The notes under the pieces were generated by a model. The model made no database searches, was not told where the DNA came from, and was given only the letters and a program-made list of their open reading frames with translations. 64,000 bases of DNA from Oceanobacillus jordanicus. Lineage in GTDB: Bacteria; Bacillota; Bacilli; Bacillales; Amphibacillaceae. Location: positions 62,001 to 126,000 of the forward strand of contig NZ_JAIFZM010000003.1 of the NCBI RefSeq assembly GCF_022095695.1, given 5' to 3'. The position numbers and the translations under genes are program-made. How positions within the stretch are numbered: position 1 is the stretch's first letter; the number at the start of each line of letters is the position of its first letter. Shown here piece after piece: positions 7,740 to 15,737 of the stretch.

Positions 7740-7769
7740 TTACCTTGTTCCTTTTAATTTTGTTATAAT
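7740..7769 (+). promoter_or_regulatory. sigma-A-type promoter upstream of yjcG
   Basis: TTACCT (7740-7745), 18-nt spacer, TATAAT (7764-7769). The -10 is perfect and the -35 weak. It lies 64 nt upstream of the yjcG start. Confidence 0.5.
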
Positions 7770-7833
7770 ATAAGGTACACTAAGCTGGTTCTTAAAAAGA
7801 TACAGTCGTCAAAATATAGAGGAGGTTTTCATA

Positions 7834-8352
7834 ATGAAATATGGAATAGCTATTTTCCCATCAAAAGCTGTACAAGATGAAGCAAATTCATACAGAATGC
7901 GTTATGACCCACATTATGCATTAATTCCACCGCATATTACGCTAAAGGAAGCCTTTGATGCTGACGAACAAACTGTCCATGAGTTTGTGACAGAGTTGAA
8001 GCATATTGCAAATGATACGGAACCATTTACAGTAAACATTCGAAAAGTAAGTACTTTTGCGCCTGTGACAAATACGATTTATTTAAAAGTAGAACCAAAG
8101 CAGGAATTGATCGATTTGTTTGAGAAAATGAACCGCGGTAACCTTCCAGGTAATCAGGAATTTGCCTTTGTTCCCCATATTACGATTGCCCAGAAGCTAT
8201 CCACTGAAGAATATTCCGATGTATACGGTAGCCTAAAGATGAAAAACTTTGACTTAGAGGATAAAGTAGATCGTTTCCAGCTTCTTTACCAACTGGATAA
8301 TGGTTCATGGACTGTCCACGACTCCTTTGTATTCGGAAAGGAAAAAGTTTGA
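7834..8352 (+). CDS. yjcG: 2H-phosphoesterase-like protein YjcG
   Basis: 172 aa, same length as B. subtilis YjcG. Two His motifs characteristic of the 2H (LigT-like) phosphoesterase superfamily are present: PPHITLKEAF near residue 45 and PHITIAQ near residue 117. Family members cleave or ligate 2',3'-cyclic or 2',5'-linked nucleotides; the substrate of YjcG is unknown to me. AGGAGG lies 10 nt before the ATG. The stop codon overlaps the start of yjcF (TTGA), indicating translational coupling. Confidence 0.85.
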   Translation: MKYGIAIFPSKAVQDEANSYRMRYDPHYALIPPHITLKEAFDADEQTVHEFVTELKHIANDTEPFTVNIRKVSTFAPVTNTIYLKVEPKQELIDLFEKMNRGNLPGNQEFAFVPHITIAQKLSTEEYSDVYGSLKMKNFDLEDKVDRFQLLYQLDNGSWTVHDSFVFGKEKV

Positions 8353-8771
8353 ATATAAACGTTGTAGAAACAGACGAACAATTAAAAGAAGCTTATCATG
8401 TACGTATGACGGTTTTTGTAAAAGAACAAAAGGTGTCACCGGAGGAAGAACTGGATGAACATGATAAAACGGCAACACATCTTGTAGGCTATGAAAATGA
8501 TCAAGCAATCGCCGCTAGTCGACTGCGCTTCGTAGAGGAATACGGAAAACTAGAACGAATTTGTATACTAAAGGAACACCGTGGTAAAGCATTTGGTTCG
8601 CAAATGATTGCTGCCATGGAAGACATCATCTTATCCAAGGGATGTAAAAAGGCTAAACTTAATGCGCAAACCCAAGCACTCCCCTTTTATGAGCGCCTAG
8701 GGTACAAAACGATTTCCGGAGAATTTATGGATGCCGGAATCCCACATGTAACAATGGTAAAAGACTTGTAA
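8349..8771 (+). CDS. yjcF: GNAT acetyltransferase YjcF
   Basis: 140 aa, the full length of YjcF/ElaA-type GNAT proteins. Motifs in order: VFVKEQKVSPEEELDEHD, LERICILKEHRGKAFGSQ (acetyl-CoA-binding motif with R-G-K-A-F-G) and C-terminal ALPFYERLGYKTISGEFMDA. It starts at TTG 8349, overlapping the yjcG stop by 4 nt, with GGAAAGG upstream. Substrate unknown. A strong terminator follows directly, so yjcG-yjcF form one transcript. Confidence 0.85.
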   Translation: MNINVVETDEQLKEAYHVRMTVFVKEQKVSPEEELDEHDKTATHLVGYENDQAIAASRLRFVEEYGKLERICILKEHRGKAFGSQMIAAMEDIILSKGCKKAKLNAQTQALPFYERLGYKTISGEFMDAGIPHVTMVKDL

Positions 8772-8797
8772 AACACCTCCCTGTGGGGTGTTTTTTT
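8771..8797 (+). terminator. intrinsic terminator of yjcGF
   Basis: AACACC/GGGTGTT hairpin followed by seven Ts, beginning at the yjcF stop codon. Confidence 0.8.
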
Positions 8798-8843
8798 CTC
8801 TTTCTCTATAACCTTTATCTAACAGATTGCTATATGAATAAGA

Positions 8844-8887
8844 CCCCCTTTTTCGGGTAGGCTAAGGCTTAAATGCCTATAAGGGGG
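8844..8887 (+). promoter_or_regulatory. leader hairpin that could sequester the DUF421 gene's ribosome binding site
   Basis: CCCCCTT (8844-8850) can pair with AAGGGGG (8881-8887), which contains the only Shine-Dalgarno of the gene starting at TTG 8896. The 30-nt loop contains a smaller AGGC/GCCT stem. Pairing is visible; a regulatory role is inference. Confidence 0.35.
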
Positions 8888-8895
8888 CAGCACCT

Positions 8896-9600
8896 TTGAA
8901 TGATTATCTCTCTATGTTATTTGAAACACTGTTCGGGTTTGCAGCATTATTTTTACTTACGAAGGTATTGGGTAAAACACAAATTAGCCAATTAACACCT
9001 TTTGACTTTATTTCAGCCCTGATCCTTGGCGAACTTGTTGGGAATGCATTGTTTGATAAAGAGGCCGGTATTCCAGAGATTGCGTTTGTTATCATCTTAT
9101 GGGGCGTGCTGTTGTATCTGACAGAAATTATCACGCAAAAGTGGAAAAGGACCCGTGCTTTCATGGAAGGTAGTCCTGATATTATTATTTATAAGGGTAA
9201 GCTTATCCGGGATACAATGAAGAAAAGTAAGCTTGACCTAAATCAACTCCAACATTTGTTACGCGAGAAAGATGTGTTTTCTATACAGGATGTAGAATAC
9301 GCTATATTAGAAACAAACGGCAAAGTCTCTGTATTAAAAAAGGCTGCCAATCAAACACCAACAAAACATGATTTGAAAGTAGCAACACACGATGTCCACC
9401 TTGCCACGACACTTATTAATGATGGTGAAATTATTTTTGATAACCTGAAGGAAAAAAATCTCACAGAGGAATGGTTAATCGAAGAATTGCATAAACAAGA
9501 CTATTCAAGCCCGAAGGAAGTATTCTACGCAGAATACATAAAGGATAAGCAACTATTCCTACTTCCATTTACAAACCGAGGACATAAGCGATTTAAATGA
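8896..9600 (+). CDS. DUF421 (YetF-type) membrane protein
   Basis: 234 aa. Three N-terminal membrane helices (residues ~5-85, with LTPFDFISALILGELVGNAL) are followed by a soluble domain containing the family hallmark EGSPDIIIYKGKLIRDTMKK and LNQLQHLLREKDVFSIQDVE. This is the YetF/YdfS/YrbG family of Bacillus, some members of which are inner-membrane proteins of spores. Function unknown. The TTG start has AAGGGGG 8 nt upstream, lying in a possible hairpin. The gene is monocistronic between two terminators. Confidence 0.8.
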   Translation: MNDYLSMLFETLFGFAALFLLTKVLGKTQISQLTPFDFISALILGELVGNALFDKEAGIPEIAFVIILWGVLLYLTEIITQKWKRTRAFMEGSPDIIIYKGKLIRDTMKKSKLDLNQLQHLLREKDVFSIQDVEYAILETNGKVSVLKKAANQTPTKHDLKVATHDVHLATTLINDGEIIFDNLKEKNLTEEWLIEELHKQDYSSPKEVFYAEYIKDKQLFLLPFTNRGHKRFK

Positions 9601-9627
9601 GAATGCAATAAAAATGCTTTAGTTAAA

Positions 9628-9672
9628 GAAAAATCCGAACTAGGATGTTTTTTCATCTAGTTCGGATTTTTC
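9628..9672. terminator. strong bidirectional terminator
   Basis: A 16-bp perfect stem (9628-9643 with 9657-9672) with A- and T-rich outer ends. It closes the DUF421 gene on the plus strand and separates it from minus-strand genes. Confidence 0.8.
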
Positions 9673-9793
9673 TGATGCTTGAAGAAGTGGCATTCTAATT
9701 AGCGTAGGAAATATTCTTAATCATTTGCCTTTTGACTGATTACATGTGATATTTCCCGTTCCACGAGACTCTCTTCGTTGAATATATAAAAGA

Positions 9794-10048
9794 TTAAACA
9801 CCTGCACTAAAATTCTTACCTTTACCGGTAATTTGCTCAAAAAACTTATTAGCATGTATATCTTTTTTTGAAGGAGATTGCTGTACTTGGCCATTTAGAC
9901 GTTCATATTCTTTTTCGATACGTTGATGCTGTTCTTCTAAAATTACTTTGAAAGGTCTTTCAATATAGTGTGGATTTGGTTTTGTTTCCGTAATCCGGTT
10001 TTGGTAATCATTGTATTGGTAATGAGAGATTGGAAGAATATAGCCCAT
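9794..10048 (-). CDS. conserved hypothetical protein, 84 aa
   Basis: I do not recognise a named family. MGYILPISHYQYNDYQNRI at the N-terminus resembles the start of small Bacillaceae-specific proteins. The middle (RPFKVILEEQHQRIEKEYERL) is likely a charged helix, and the tail is basic (FEQITGKGKNFSAGV). No membrane segment. AAAGGAGG lies 8 nt upstream of the ATG, so the start is firm. Confidence 0.65.
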   Translation of the reverse strand: MGYILPISHYQYNDYQNRITETKPNPHYIERPFKVILEEQHQRIEKEYERLNGQVQQSPSKKDIHANKFFEQITGKGKNFSAGV

Positions 10049-10139
10049 ATAAGCGCCTCCTTTATAGATAATAAATTTGAGAAGTAAGCTATCTTAGTGG
10101 TTAGTTATTTATATATACCCTTTTATCTAAGAAGTATTC

Positions 10140-10346
10140 CTACAATTTCTCCATTGTCTTCTCTAATTCTTTTGCAAATTTCTCTACATCACTGATTTTA
10201 GATAAATACCCTTTCTCCCAAGCTTCAGCTTCCTTACTAAATTGGTTAAATTTAGACTCTGGTTGCTTTAGCCATTTTTCATTTTTTTCGAGATGTTTTT
10301 CAATATCCCGAATGTGTTGAAGCCACCTGGGTTCAGGTCCTTTCAT
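10140..10346 (-). CDS. small helical hypothetical protein, 68 aa
   Basis: A short protein rich in Lys, Glu and Trp (PEPRWLQHIRDIEKHLEKNE, EAWEKGYLSKISDVEKFAKE), predicted almost wholly alpha-helical. No family recognised. ATG 10346 is chosen over TTG 10349 because the Shine-Dalgarno AGGAGGG is about 6-9 nt away. It lies in a run of small minus-strand genes next to coat genes, so a sporulation role is possible but only by context. Confidence 0.6.
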   Translation of the reverse strand: MKGPEPRWLQHIRDIEKHLEKNEKWLKQPESKFNQFSKEAEAWEKGYLSKISDVEKFAKELEKTMEKL

Positions 10347-10489
10347 CAAGAGCCCTCCTTTGTCATTAGAAAAACTTGCATTCGCTCACTCATTAGCGAA
10401 GGTTTACGTTTTTCTTATACTTGGGACTTCAAAATTCCAACGACGTCGTCATTTCTTCCTAGATAGAATTTCATGCATTCCGAACATAA

Positions 10490-10516
10490 AATAAAAAGCA
10501 GCTACAAAATAGCTGC
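10490..10516 (-). terminator. intrinsic terminator after the 79-aa gene
   Basis: GCAGCTA/TAGCTGC 7-bp stem (10498-10504 with 10510-10516). On the minus strand it is followed by TTTTTATTTT. It sits 10 nt past the stop codon at 10526. Confidence 0.75.
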
Positions 10517-10525
10517 CAGTTTCAT

Positions 10526-10765
10526 TTAGAACCAACCGAAAGGATCTCTTCTTTCTTCTTTCTTCTCATCTGTTTTATTCTCAACGTCTTCCCTATATTC
10601 ATGGTGTACATCTTCAGCTGCTTCTTCTTGAGTTCGGCCACCAAAAAATGGGTTACGATGATGCTGTCTCGTTGGTTCTATATAAACGTTATCCGCCTTT
10701 ATAACAAGGTCTTTCACATGAATGACTTGTTTTCTCTCAGACACTAGCTTCCACTCCTTTTTCAT
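10526..10765 (-). CDS. conserved hypothetical protein, 79 aa, ending in DPFGWF
   Basis: Function unknown. The N-terminal part (EWKLVSERKQVIHVKDLVIK, then ADNVYIEPTR) looks like a short beta-domain, the middle is acidic (EEAAEDVHHEYREDVEN) and the C-terminus ends with an aromatic DPFGWF tag. I recall Bacillaceae spore-associated hypotheticals with such tails, but cannot name one. AAGGAG precedes the ATG, and the gene has its own terminator. It is divergent from the cotY/Z-like gene. Confidence 0.55.
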   Translation of the reverse strand: MKKEWKLVSERKQVIHVKDLVIKADNVYIEPTRQHHRNPFFGGRTQEEAAEDVHHEYREDVENKTDEKKEERRDPFGWF

Positions 10766-10863
10766 GTATGTTCGTTATTAGTCTATGTTACAAAATTAGG
10801 CTGGTGTAGACATTCGCCCGTTTATACGGATAAATATCTAGATTATTTAGGGTGGATGCCCAC

Positions 10864-10890
10864 ACCATCTATGCGAAAACACATACTCTA
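10864..10890 (+). promoter_or_regulatory. sigma-K promoter of the cotY/Z-like gene
   Basis: AC (10864-10865), exactly 16 nt, then CATACTCTA (10882-10890): a complete match to the sigma-K consensus AC-N16-CATAnnnTA. It lies 47 nt upstream of the start codon of a mother-cell coat gene, as expected. Confidence 0.75.
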
Positions 10891-10936
10891 GTAAAGACAA
10901 ATGAGTCAATTTCATTTTTGAAGGGAGTAATAATTC

Positions 10937-11395
10937 ATGGGTTGTGGAAAAGATTTTGAAACAGGAAACTGTGTTTGCGATATTCTTAGTGAAATAGTTG
11001 AGGCACAGAATGACGTCATTGAAAATTGTTGTGACACGAGCTGCGAACAGTCCATCACGGACTTACTGGGGGAAACAGATAACGGCAATGGTTTAGATAC
11101 AGTTCCGGTAATCCTTTACTGTAAAGGAGACTGCAAACCATTCCAAGGGTACGGTGCACATCCAAGCAATATCGGATACGTTGTAAGCACCTTCTACTTT
11201 AGAGTGAAGAAAATCACCGATGATTGCTGTGCGGTTCTTGAGCTGTTAAGAGATCCTGGTGATGAAAATCCTTGTCCGAAGAATCCAGTGGACCAAGAAA
11301 CAAAACCACTACGCGCGACTGGTATTTGTATGACTGTAGACCTTAACTGCTTCTGTCACGTAACATGTCTTCCTGCAGTTAATGCACTTAACTAA
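10937..11395 (+). CDS. CotY/CotZ/ExsY-type cysteine-rich spore coat protein
   Basis: 152 aa, the typical length of CotZ/CotY/ExsY. The pattern CGKDFETGNCVCDILSEIVE at the start, ILYCKGDCKPFQGYG in the middle and ICMTVDLNCFCHVTCLPAV at the end is diagnostic. These proteins self-assemble through disulphides into the outer coat, crust or exosporium basal layer. Fifteen cysteines are present. The gene is preceded by a consensus sigma-K promoter and AAGGGAG, and is followed by a strong terminator shared with the convergent cotO, reproducing the B. subtilis cotO-cotZ neighbourhood. Whether it is CotY, CotZ or ExsY cannot be decided here. Confidence 0.9.
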   Translation: MGCGKDFETGNCVCDILSEIVEAQNDVIENCCDTSCEQSITDLLGETDNGNGLDTVPVILYCKGDCKPFQGYGAHPSNIGYVVSTFYFRVKKITDDCCAVLELLRDPGDENPCPKNPVDQETKPLRATGICMTVDLNCFCHVTCLPAVNALN

Positions 11396-11403
11396 GGAAA
11401 CGA

Positions 11404-11438
11404 AAAAGGCTCGAGGATTATATCCTCGAGCTTTTTTT
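11404..11438. terminator. bidirectional terminator between cotY/Z and cotO
   Basis: GCTCGAGGAT, a TAT loop, then ATCCTCGAGC and seven Ts. AAAAAG on the other side lets it serve both convergent genes. Confidence 0.85.
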
Positions 11439-12027
11439 AAAATCCTAATAATTTTATATGTTTGATGTCATCTAGGTTGATCTTTGTACTTTGTTTCCTG
11501 TTGCCTACTCTTATATATACATAGTTGTCCTCAGACCCGGTAATGACACCCCGGTAGGATCTTTCTCCTGTTCTAATTTCACAACGCATTTGTGGAGCAT
11601 AGCTGGGTGTTGACACGAAGTACGCCACCTTCTCATCAATTGTCATATCTTTAAACTTCGGGCGTTCACTTTTTTCTGTTTCTGTTTCTGTTTCTGTTTC
11701 TGTTTCAGGATTTTTAGATTCCTCAATTAGCTCAGGAATTTTTTCCTCATGTTTTTGTTCCACACTTTCGTTAACTTCTGACTCAACCTTTTTCCATTTT
11801 TCCTGATGTAGTGCCTGTTCTTCTAAAAAACTGCGACGTCTAGCATGCGTATTGATTGGCCCTACAACCTCTTTTTTCTTTTGCTCAACCGGTTCTGGCT
11901 CTGCTGCTAGATGCTCCTTCTTTTCTGCATTTGTATAAGAGGTATATTGCATGGGAGCTTTTGGGTTACTTTCTTTTGGTTGGTGAATGTAAAGCAAGGG
12001 GTCTTTCGCAAATCGTTTCTTTGCCAT
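11437..12027 (-). CDS. cotO: spore coat assembly protein CotO
   Basis: 196 aa. A long, charged, probably disordered N-terminal region (EPEPVEQKKKE, RRRSFLEEQALHQEKW) contains a TETETETETE run. A conserved C-terminal domain (~127-196: FKDMTIDEKVAYFVSTPSYA, MRCEIRT, YRGVITG, DIKHIKLLGF) is the CotO hallmark and may form a small beta-barrel. In B. subtilis CotO is a late coat-assembly protein required for encasement by outer coat and crust. The start has AAGGAG upstream. CATATAATG with AC 17 nt further upstream (12050-12077) resembles a sigma-K promoter with one mismatch. Confidence 0.85.
   Translation of the reverse strand: MAKKRFAKDPLLYIHQPKESNPKAPMQYTSYTNAEKKEHLAAEPEPVEQKKKEVVGPINTHARRRSFLEEQALHQEKWKKVESEVNESVEQKHEEKIPELIEESKNPETETETETETEKSERPKFKDMTIDEKVAYFVSTPSYAPQMRCEIRTGERSYRGVITGSEDNYVYIRVGNRKQSTKINLDDIKHIKLLGF
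11673..11702. repeat. five perfect TTTCTG hexanucleotide units inside cotO
   Basis: Five tandem copies of TTTCTG plus one variant unit encode the (Thr-Glu) run of CotO. Slippage would add or remove Thr-Glu pairs without shifting the frame. Confidence 0.8.
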
Positions 12028-12114
12028 TCGTGATCACTCCTTCCTTTCTCATTATATGAACCCATTTTTATAAATGTGTGAAAGAATTTTAATGGAATAA
12101 TTGCCTAAACATAC

Positions 12115-12144
12115 AAAAAAGCACTCTGTAGAAGAGTACTTTTT
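12115..12144. terminator. terminator after mgtE
   Basis: AGCACTCT/AGAGTACT hairpin (one mismatch) flanked by six As and four Ts. On the minus strand it ends in GCTTTTTTG, a few nucleotides past the mgtE stop. Confidence 0.65.
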
Positions 12145-12149
12145 GTCTT

Positions 12150-13532
12150 TTAAGTTAACAATCCCATAAAGGCTGTTGCCATTCCAAAATAAATGAGGAT
12201 GGAGATGATATCATTAATTGTTGTAATAAATGGACCAGATGCTACGGCTGGATCAATATTAAAGCGATCCATAATAATCGGGACAAGTGAACCAGCTAGT
12301 GTTGCCACAATCAAGGTGGCAAGAATAGAAATCCCGACCAGCAATCCGAGGAAAATATCTCCCTTCCAGAGATAGATAACCAATGTGATGACAATTCCGC
12401 AGACTGCTCCAGTAATTAATCCCGTTACTGCCTCTCGCAATATCAACTTGGTCTTGCCCTGCTTGCCGTAATCGCCTGTTGCCAGACCACGTACTGCTAC
12501 AGCCAATGCCTGTGTACCAGTATTTCCAGCCATCCCGGCAATTAACGGAATAAAGATTGCTAGAACAGCAACTTGTTCGAGCGTTTGCTCAAACCTTCCA
12601 ATGAGACTGGCAGTAAACATCCCTAAGAAGAGCAGAATGACTAGCCAAGGAAGCCTTTTTCGGGCTGTGACAAGGGCACTGTCAGCATGTCTTGTGGCTT
12701 CCGTTACACCAGCAAGGCGAGAATAATCCTCACTAGCTTCCTCTTCCATAACGTCCAAGATATCATCGACCGTAATAATTCCTAGTAGGTGTTCTTGAAA
12801 ATCTACAACCGGAACTGCAAGAAAATCATAGTCACGAATCATTTGAGCAACTTCTTCTTGGTCCTTTGCAACGGAAACAGCAACAATCTTTTCATTCATC
12901 ATTTCTTCCACTAATGTTTCCTCAGACGCAACTATTAAGTCCCGAAGTGAAAGGACACCGACTAATCGCTTATCTTCATCAACCACATATAAATAATAGA
13001 TCGTCTCCGCATCAGGGGCTTCTTCTTTCAATAGTTTCATGGTCTGATCAGCAGTATAATGCTTGTATGTGGAGACAAACTCTGTCGTCATAATACTACC
13101 AGCGGTTTTTTCTTCATAATGAAGCAACTGTTTGATTTCATCAGCTGCCTCTTTATCCATAATTGTCAGTAGGCTTGCAACCTGGTCTTTGTCCAGTTCA
13201 TTTAATATATCAACCGCATTATCTGCCGACATTTCAGAAAGCATCATGGATGACATTCTTGGGTCCATTTCGGCCACGATAAAGGTGGTATCTTCTAGAT
13301 CGACATTTTCCATAACTTCCCCAAGCTCTTCTGGAGACAAATAAGTATAAATTTGCATACGGCATGCTTTTTCCTGCTCCATAAAGAACTTCGCTTGATC
13401 ATATGGATGCATATCCAGAAATTCATCTCGAAATTCTTCTATTTCTTCATGCTCTAATGCATGCTGTAACTTTTTCCAGTGTGCTTCATACTGTACTTCG
13501 TATTCTTCGTCATAGCGATTATTGGATTCCAT
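12150..13532 (-). CDS. mgtE: MgtE-family magnesium transporter
   Basis: 460 aa, full length. Order: N-terminal superhelical domain (residues ~20-130, LDMHPYDQAKFFMEQ), two CBS domains (~140-265, IMTTEFVS and GIITVDDILDVMEEE), connecting helix, then five membrane helices (~285-460) with the pore signature AGNTGTQALAVAVRGL. MgtE is a Mg2+ channel gated by cytosolic Mg2+ at the N and CBS domains. GGAAGGAATG gives the ribosome binding site. I looked for an M-box Mg2+ riboswitch in the upstream region and did not see its conserved features. Only a small AAGCT/AGCTT hairpin (13562-13585) precedes the gene. Confidence 0.95.
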   Translation of the reverse strand: MESNNRYDEEYEVQYEAHWKKLQHALEHEEIEEFRDEFLDMHPYDQAKFFMEQEKACRMQIYTYLSPEELGEVMENVDLEDTTFIVAEMDPRMSSMMLSEMSADNAVDILNELDKDQVASLLTIMDKEAADEIKQLLHYEEKTAGSIMTTEFVSTYKHYTADQTMKLLKEEAPDAETIYYLYVVDEDKRLVGVLSLRDLIVASEETLVEEMMNEKIVAVSVAKDQEEVAQMIRDYDFLAVPVVDFQEHLLGIITVDDILDVMEEEASEDYSRLAGVTEATRHADSALVTARKRLPWLVILLFLGMFTASLIGRFEQTLEQVAVLAIFIPLIAGMAGNTGTQALAVAVRGLATGDYGKQGKTKLILREAVTGLITGAVCGIVITLVIYLWKGDIFLGLLVGISILATLIVATLAGSLVPIIMDRFNIDPAVASGPFITTINDIISILIYFGMATAFMGLLT

Positions 13533-13719
13533 TGAGAAACATTCCTTCCGCTTGAAAAAGCAAGCTAACCTTTTTCTAAAAGCTTACTTATTCTTGGCAA
13601 TTCTACATTCAACACTGACTTTCTATTCTATTTTGTGATAATAAAAGTCTAATATTTATTTTCCCTGTAAAGTAGCATTAAAACAATTTGGTTTCTAACT
13701 AAATAATGGATATAATAAA

Positions 13720-13860
13720 GTGAAACTTCAATAGTGGGAGGTTTCATTCTTCCCCACTGATTGTTAGTTGAACGAATCAGGGTATTAGCGTCCGTTTACT
13801 CCCACTGTTTCACTTCATGTTTTGAAGTTGGGAGTCTTACGGACGGTTACACCGGTATAA
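13720..13860 (+). ncRNA. structured element A upstream of prpE (candidate conserved RNA)
   Basis: This fills most of the 420-nt gap between mgtE and prpE. Visible helices: AGTGGG/CCCACT (13733-13738 with 13753-13758); GATT/AATC around TGAACG; a long arm made of CGTCCGT/ACGGACG (13789-13795 with 13839-13845), ACTCCCA/TGGGAGT (13798-13804 with 13829-13835) and ACTTCA/TGAAGT (13812-13817 with 13823-13828). A second copy at 62886-63043 shares GTGAAACTTCA, AACGAATC, GTCTTAC and a GATAAA/TATAAA end. It has different but still complementary arms. No protein-coding frame explains it. It may be a small RNA, a cis-element or a non-autonomous mobile element. Confidence 0.6.
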
Positions 13861-13953
13861 ATGACAATTTCATTTTAGATTAGTTAGCAGGGACGCGATT
13901 TATGATAATCCAATTTTTACAGGAAAGCAAGAAAAATTATAAGGATGGGTATA

Positions 13954-14694
13954 ATGGAAAAAGTAGATATTATCGGAGACGTGCATGGCTGTTATGAAGA
14001 ACTACATAACTTGTTTGAAGAGCTTGGCTATCAAAAAGAAAAGGAATATAGCCATCCCGATGAAAGGATTCCTATATTCCTAGGCGATATTACTGACCGT
14101 GGTCCTCAATCGTTAAAGGTCATCGAGCTTGTCTACCACCTTGTTATTATACAGAAAAAAGCTCGTTATGTACCAGGAAATCATTGCAATAAGCTCTATC
14201 GTTTTTTTCTCGGTAATAAAGTCCAGCAGCGTCATGGTTTGGAGACAACTGTAGAAGAATACAACCAGCTTTCTAGAAAAGAACAAGCAGAAGTTAGACA
14301 AAAATTTATGACATTATACGAAAACGCCCCATTATATCTGCAGCTTCCTAAGATGAAAGCTATCGTTGCTCACGCTGGCATAAAAGAGGAATATATTGGT
14401 CGCTCGGATAAAAAGGTCAAAACCTTCATACTTTACGGGGATATTACCGGTGACTTTACAGAGGATGGAAGGCCTGTAAGAAAAGACTGGGCAAAAGAAT
14501 ACGAGGGCGCAGACTGGATCGTTTATGGACACACACCTGTCATGTCACCAAGAATCGTCCACCGCACGATTAATATTGATACAGGTTGTGTATTTGGCAA
14601 TGCATTAAGTGCCTTTCGACTACCTGAAAAAGAAGTTGTGAATGTTCCATCAAAACAGCCTTTAATGAAAGAGAAATTTACTTATTTTGATTAA
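13954..14694 (+). CDS. prpE: bis(5'-nucleosyl)-tetraphosphatase PrpE (PPP-family phosphatase)
   Basis: 246 aa. Metallophosphatase motifs in order: [31 protein letters not shown], and later HTPV and [10 protein letters not shown]. PrpE hydrolyses asymmetrical Ap4A and can dephosphorylate phosphotyrosine peptides in vitro; it has been linked to spore germination in B. subtilis. ATG 13954 is preferred because AAGGATGGG lies a few nt upstream; the ATG at 13945 would sit on top of the Shine-Dalgarno. Structured element A precedes it by about 90 nt. Position next to yjbO matches B. subtilis. Confidence 0.9.
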   Translation: MEKVDIIGDVHGCYEELHNLFEELGYQKEKEYSHPDERIPIFLGDITDRGPQSLKVIELVYHLVIIQKKARYVPGNHCNKLYRFFLGNKVQQRHGLETTVEEYNQLSRKEQAEVRQKFMTLYENAPLYLQLPKMKAIVAHAGIKEEYIGRSDKKVKTFILYGDITGDFTEDGRPVRKDWAKEYEGADWIVYGHTPVMSPRIVHRTINIDTGCVFGNALSAFRLPEKEVVNVPSKQPLMKEKFTYFD

Positions 14695-14730
14695 TTAATT
14701 TAGCATAGTTCCTCTTAAGTTAGCTTCTCT

Positions 14731-15603
14731 TTACAAAAGCTGTTTCAAGTCTTGTGGCAGTTCCTGTTGAAAATGTATGTCCTCATTCGTTATAGGATGT
14801 TTAAAGCTAAGTGCATAACAGTGCAAAGCCTGTCTCCCGATCCATTTGTCATCTCCCCCATATAAGGTGTCGCCTACTAACGGGTGACCAACATAACTGA
14901 AATGAACACGGATCTGATGTGTGCGTCCTGTTTCCAACTGAATTCTTACCAGTGAATAGTGGTCGAATTCCTTATCTATTTCATAGTGAGTAATGGCCTG
15001 TTTCCCATCCTCCCGTACTGTTCGTTCAATAATAGAGCCTTCTTTACGTTCAATTGGTGCATTAATTACACCCTTTTTGTCTGAAGGGATTCCTTCAATG
15101 ACTGCCTGGTATTGCCGTTTCACTTTTCCATCCTTTTGGAAAGCTGATAACCGGGAGTGACTGTAACTATTTTTAGCCACTAGCATTAGCCCTGAGGTAT
15201 CCCTGTCCAAACGTGTCACAATATGAACCGTGTTCGTGACGTCATGGTTTTTGTAATGGCCAAGTAATGCATTAGCTACTGTTCCTGTAGGCTGTTGTAA
15301 TGACGGGATAGAGAGCATTCCAGCAGCTTTGTTCAAGACGAGCACAGCATCGTCTTCGTATACGATGGATAACGGTGTATCTTCGGGTTCCATATAAGCT
15401 CCAATTTTTTCTTGGGGAAATTCTACTACAAGCTTGTCTCCTTCTTTTAATTCATACCTTACATTCTGGTTTGTACCGTTAACGAGGATGTTTCCTCCAT
15501 TAAATTTAATAGATTTAATCATTCGCCTCGAAAACCCGTGTTCTCGCTGTAAGTATGTTCGAATAAGTAATCCTTCATGTATTTTTCTAATAATCCATTC
15601 CAT
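14731..15603 (-). CDS. yjbO: RluA-family 23S-type pseudouridine synthase YjbO
   Basis: 290 aa. An S4-like N-terminal RNA-binding segment (EGLLIRTYLQREHGFSRRMI) is followed by the catalytic domain with VTRLDRDTSGLMLVAKN (catalytic Asp in R-L-D) and RTHQIRVHFSYVGHPLVGD. It isomerises uridine to pseudouridine in RNA, target unknown. The gene follows nadK by 134 nt on the same strand, as in B. subtilis. Confidence 0.9.
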   Translation of the reverse strand: MEWIIRKIHEGLLIRTYLQREHGFSRRMIKSIKFNGGNILVNGTNQNVRYELKEGDKLVVEFPQEKIGAYMEPEDTPLSIVYEDDAVLVLNKAAGMLSIPSLQQPTGTVANALLGHYKNHDVTNTVHIVTRLDRDTSGLMLVAKNSYSHSRLSAFQKDGKVKRQYQAVIEGIPSDKKGVINAPIERKEGSIIERTVREDGKQAITHYEIDKEFDHYSLVRIQLETGRTHQIRVHFSYVGHPLVGDTLYGGDDKWIGRQALHCYALSFKHPITNEDIHFQQELPQDLKQLL

Positions 15604-15737
15604 TTTAATGCTTCTCCTTCATTGCAAGAAATCTTTGTGTAAGATTGTACTTATTTACTTTATAGTTGCTATTAAATATCAAATTAAATCACTATTTATG
15701 CGTGAAAGCAAATGTTATGAGCCAAGGTTTCATGACC

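Noticed and set aside
13533-13719. M-box magnesium riboswitch upstream of mgtE
   Set aside because: None of the conserved M-box helices or loop sequences were visible; only a short AAGCT/AGCTT hairpin.
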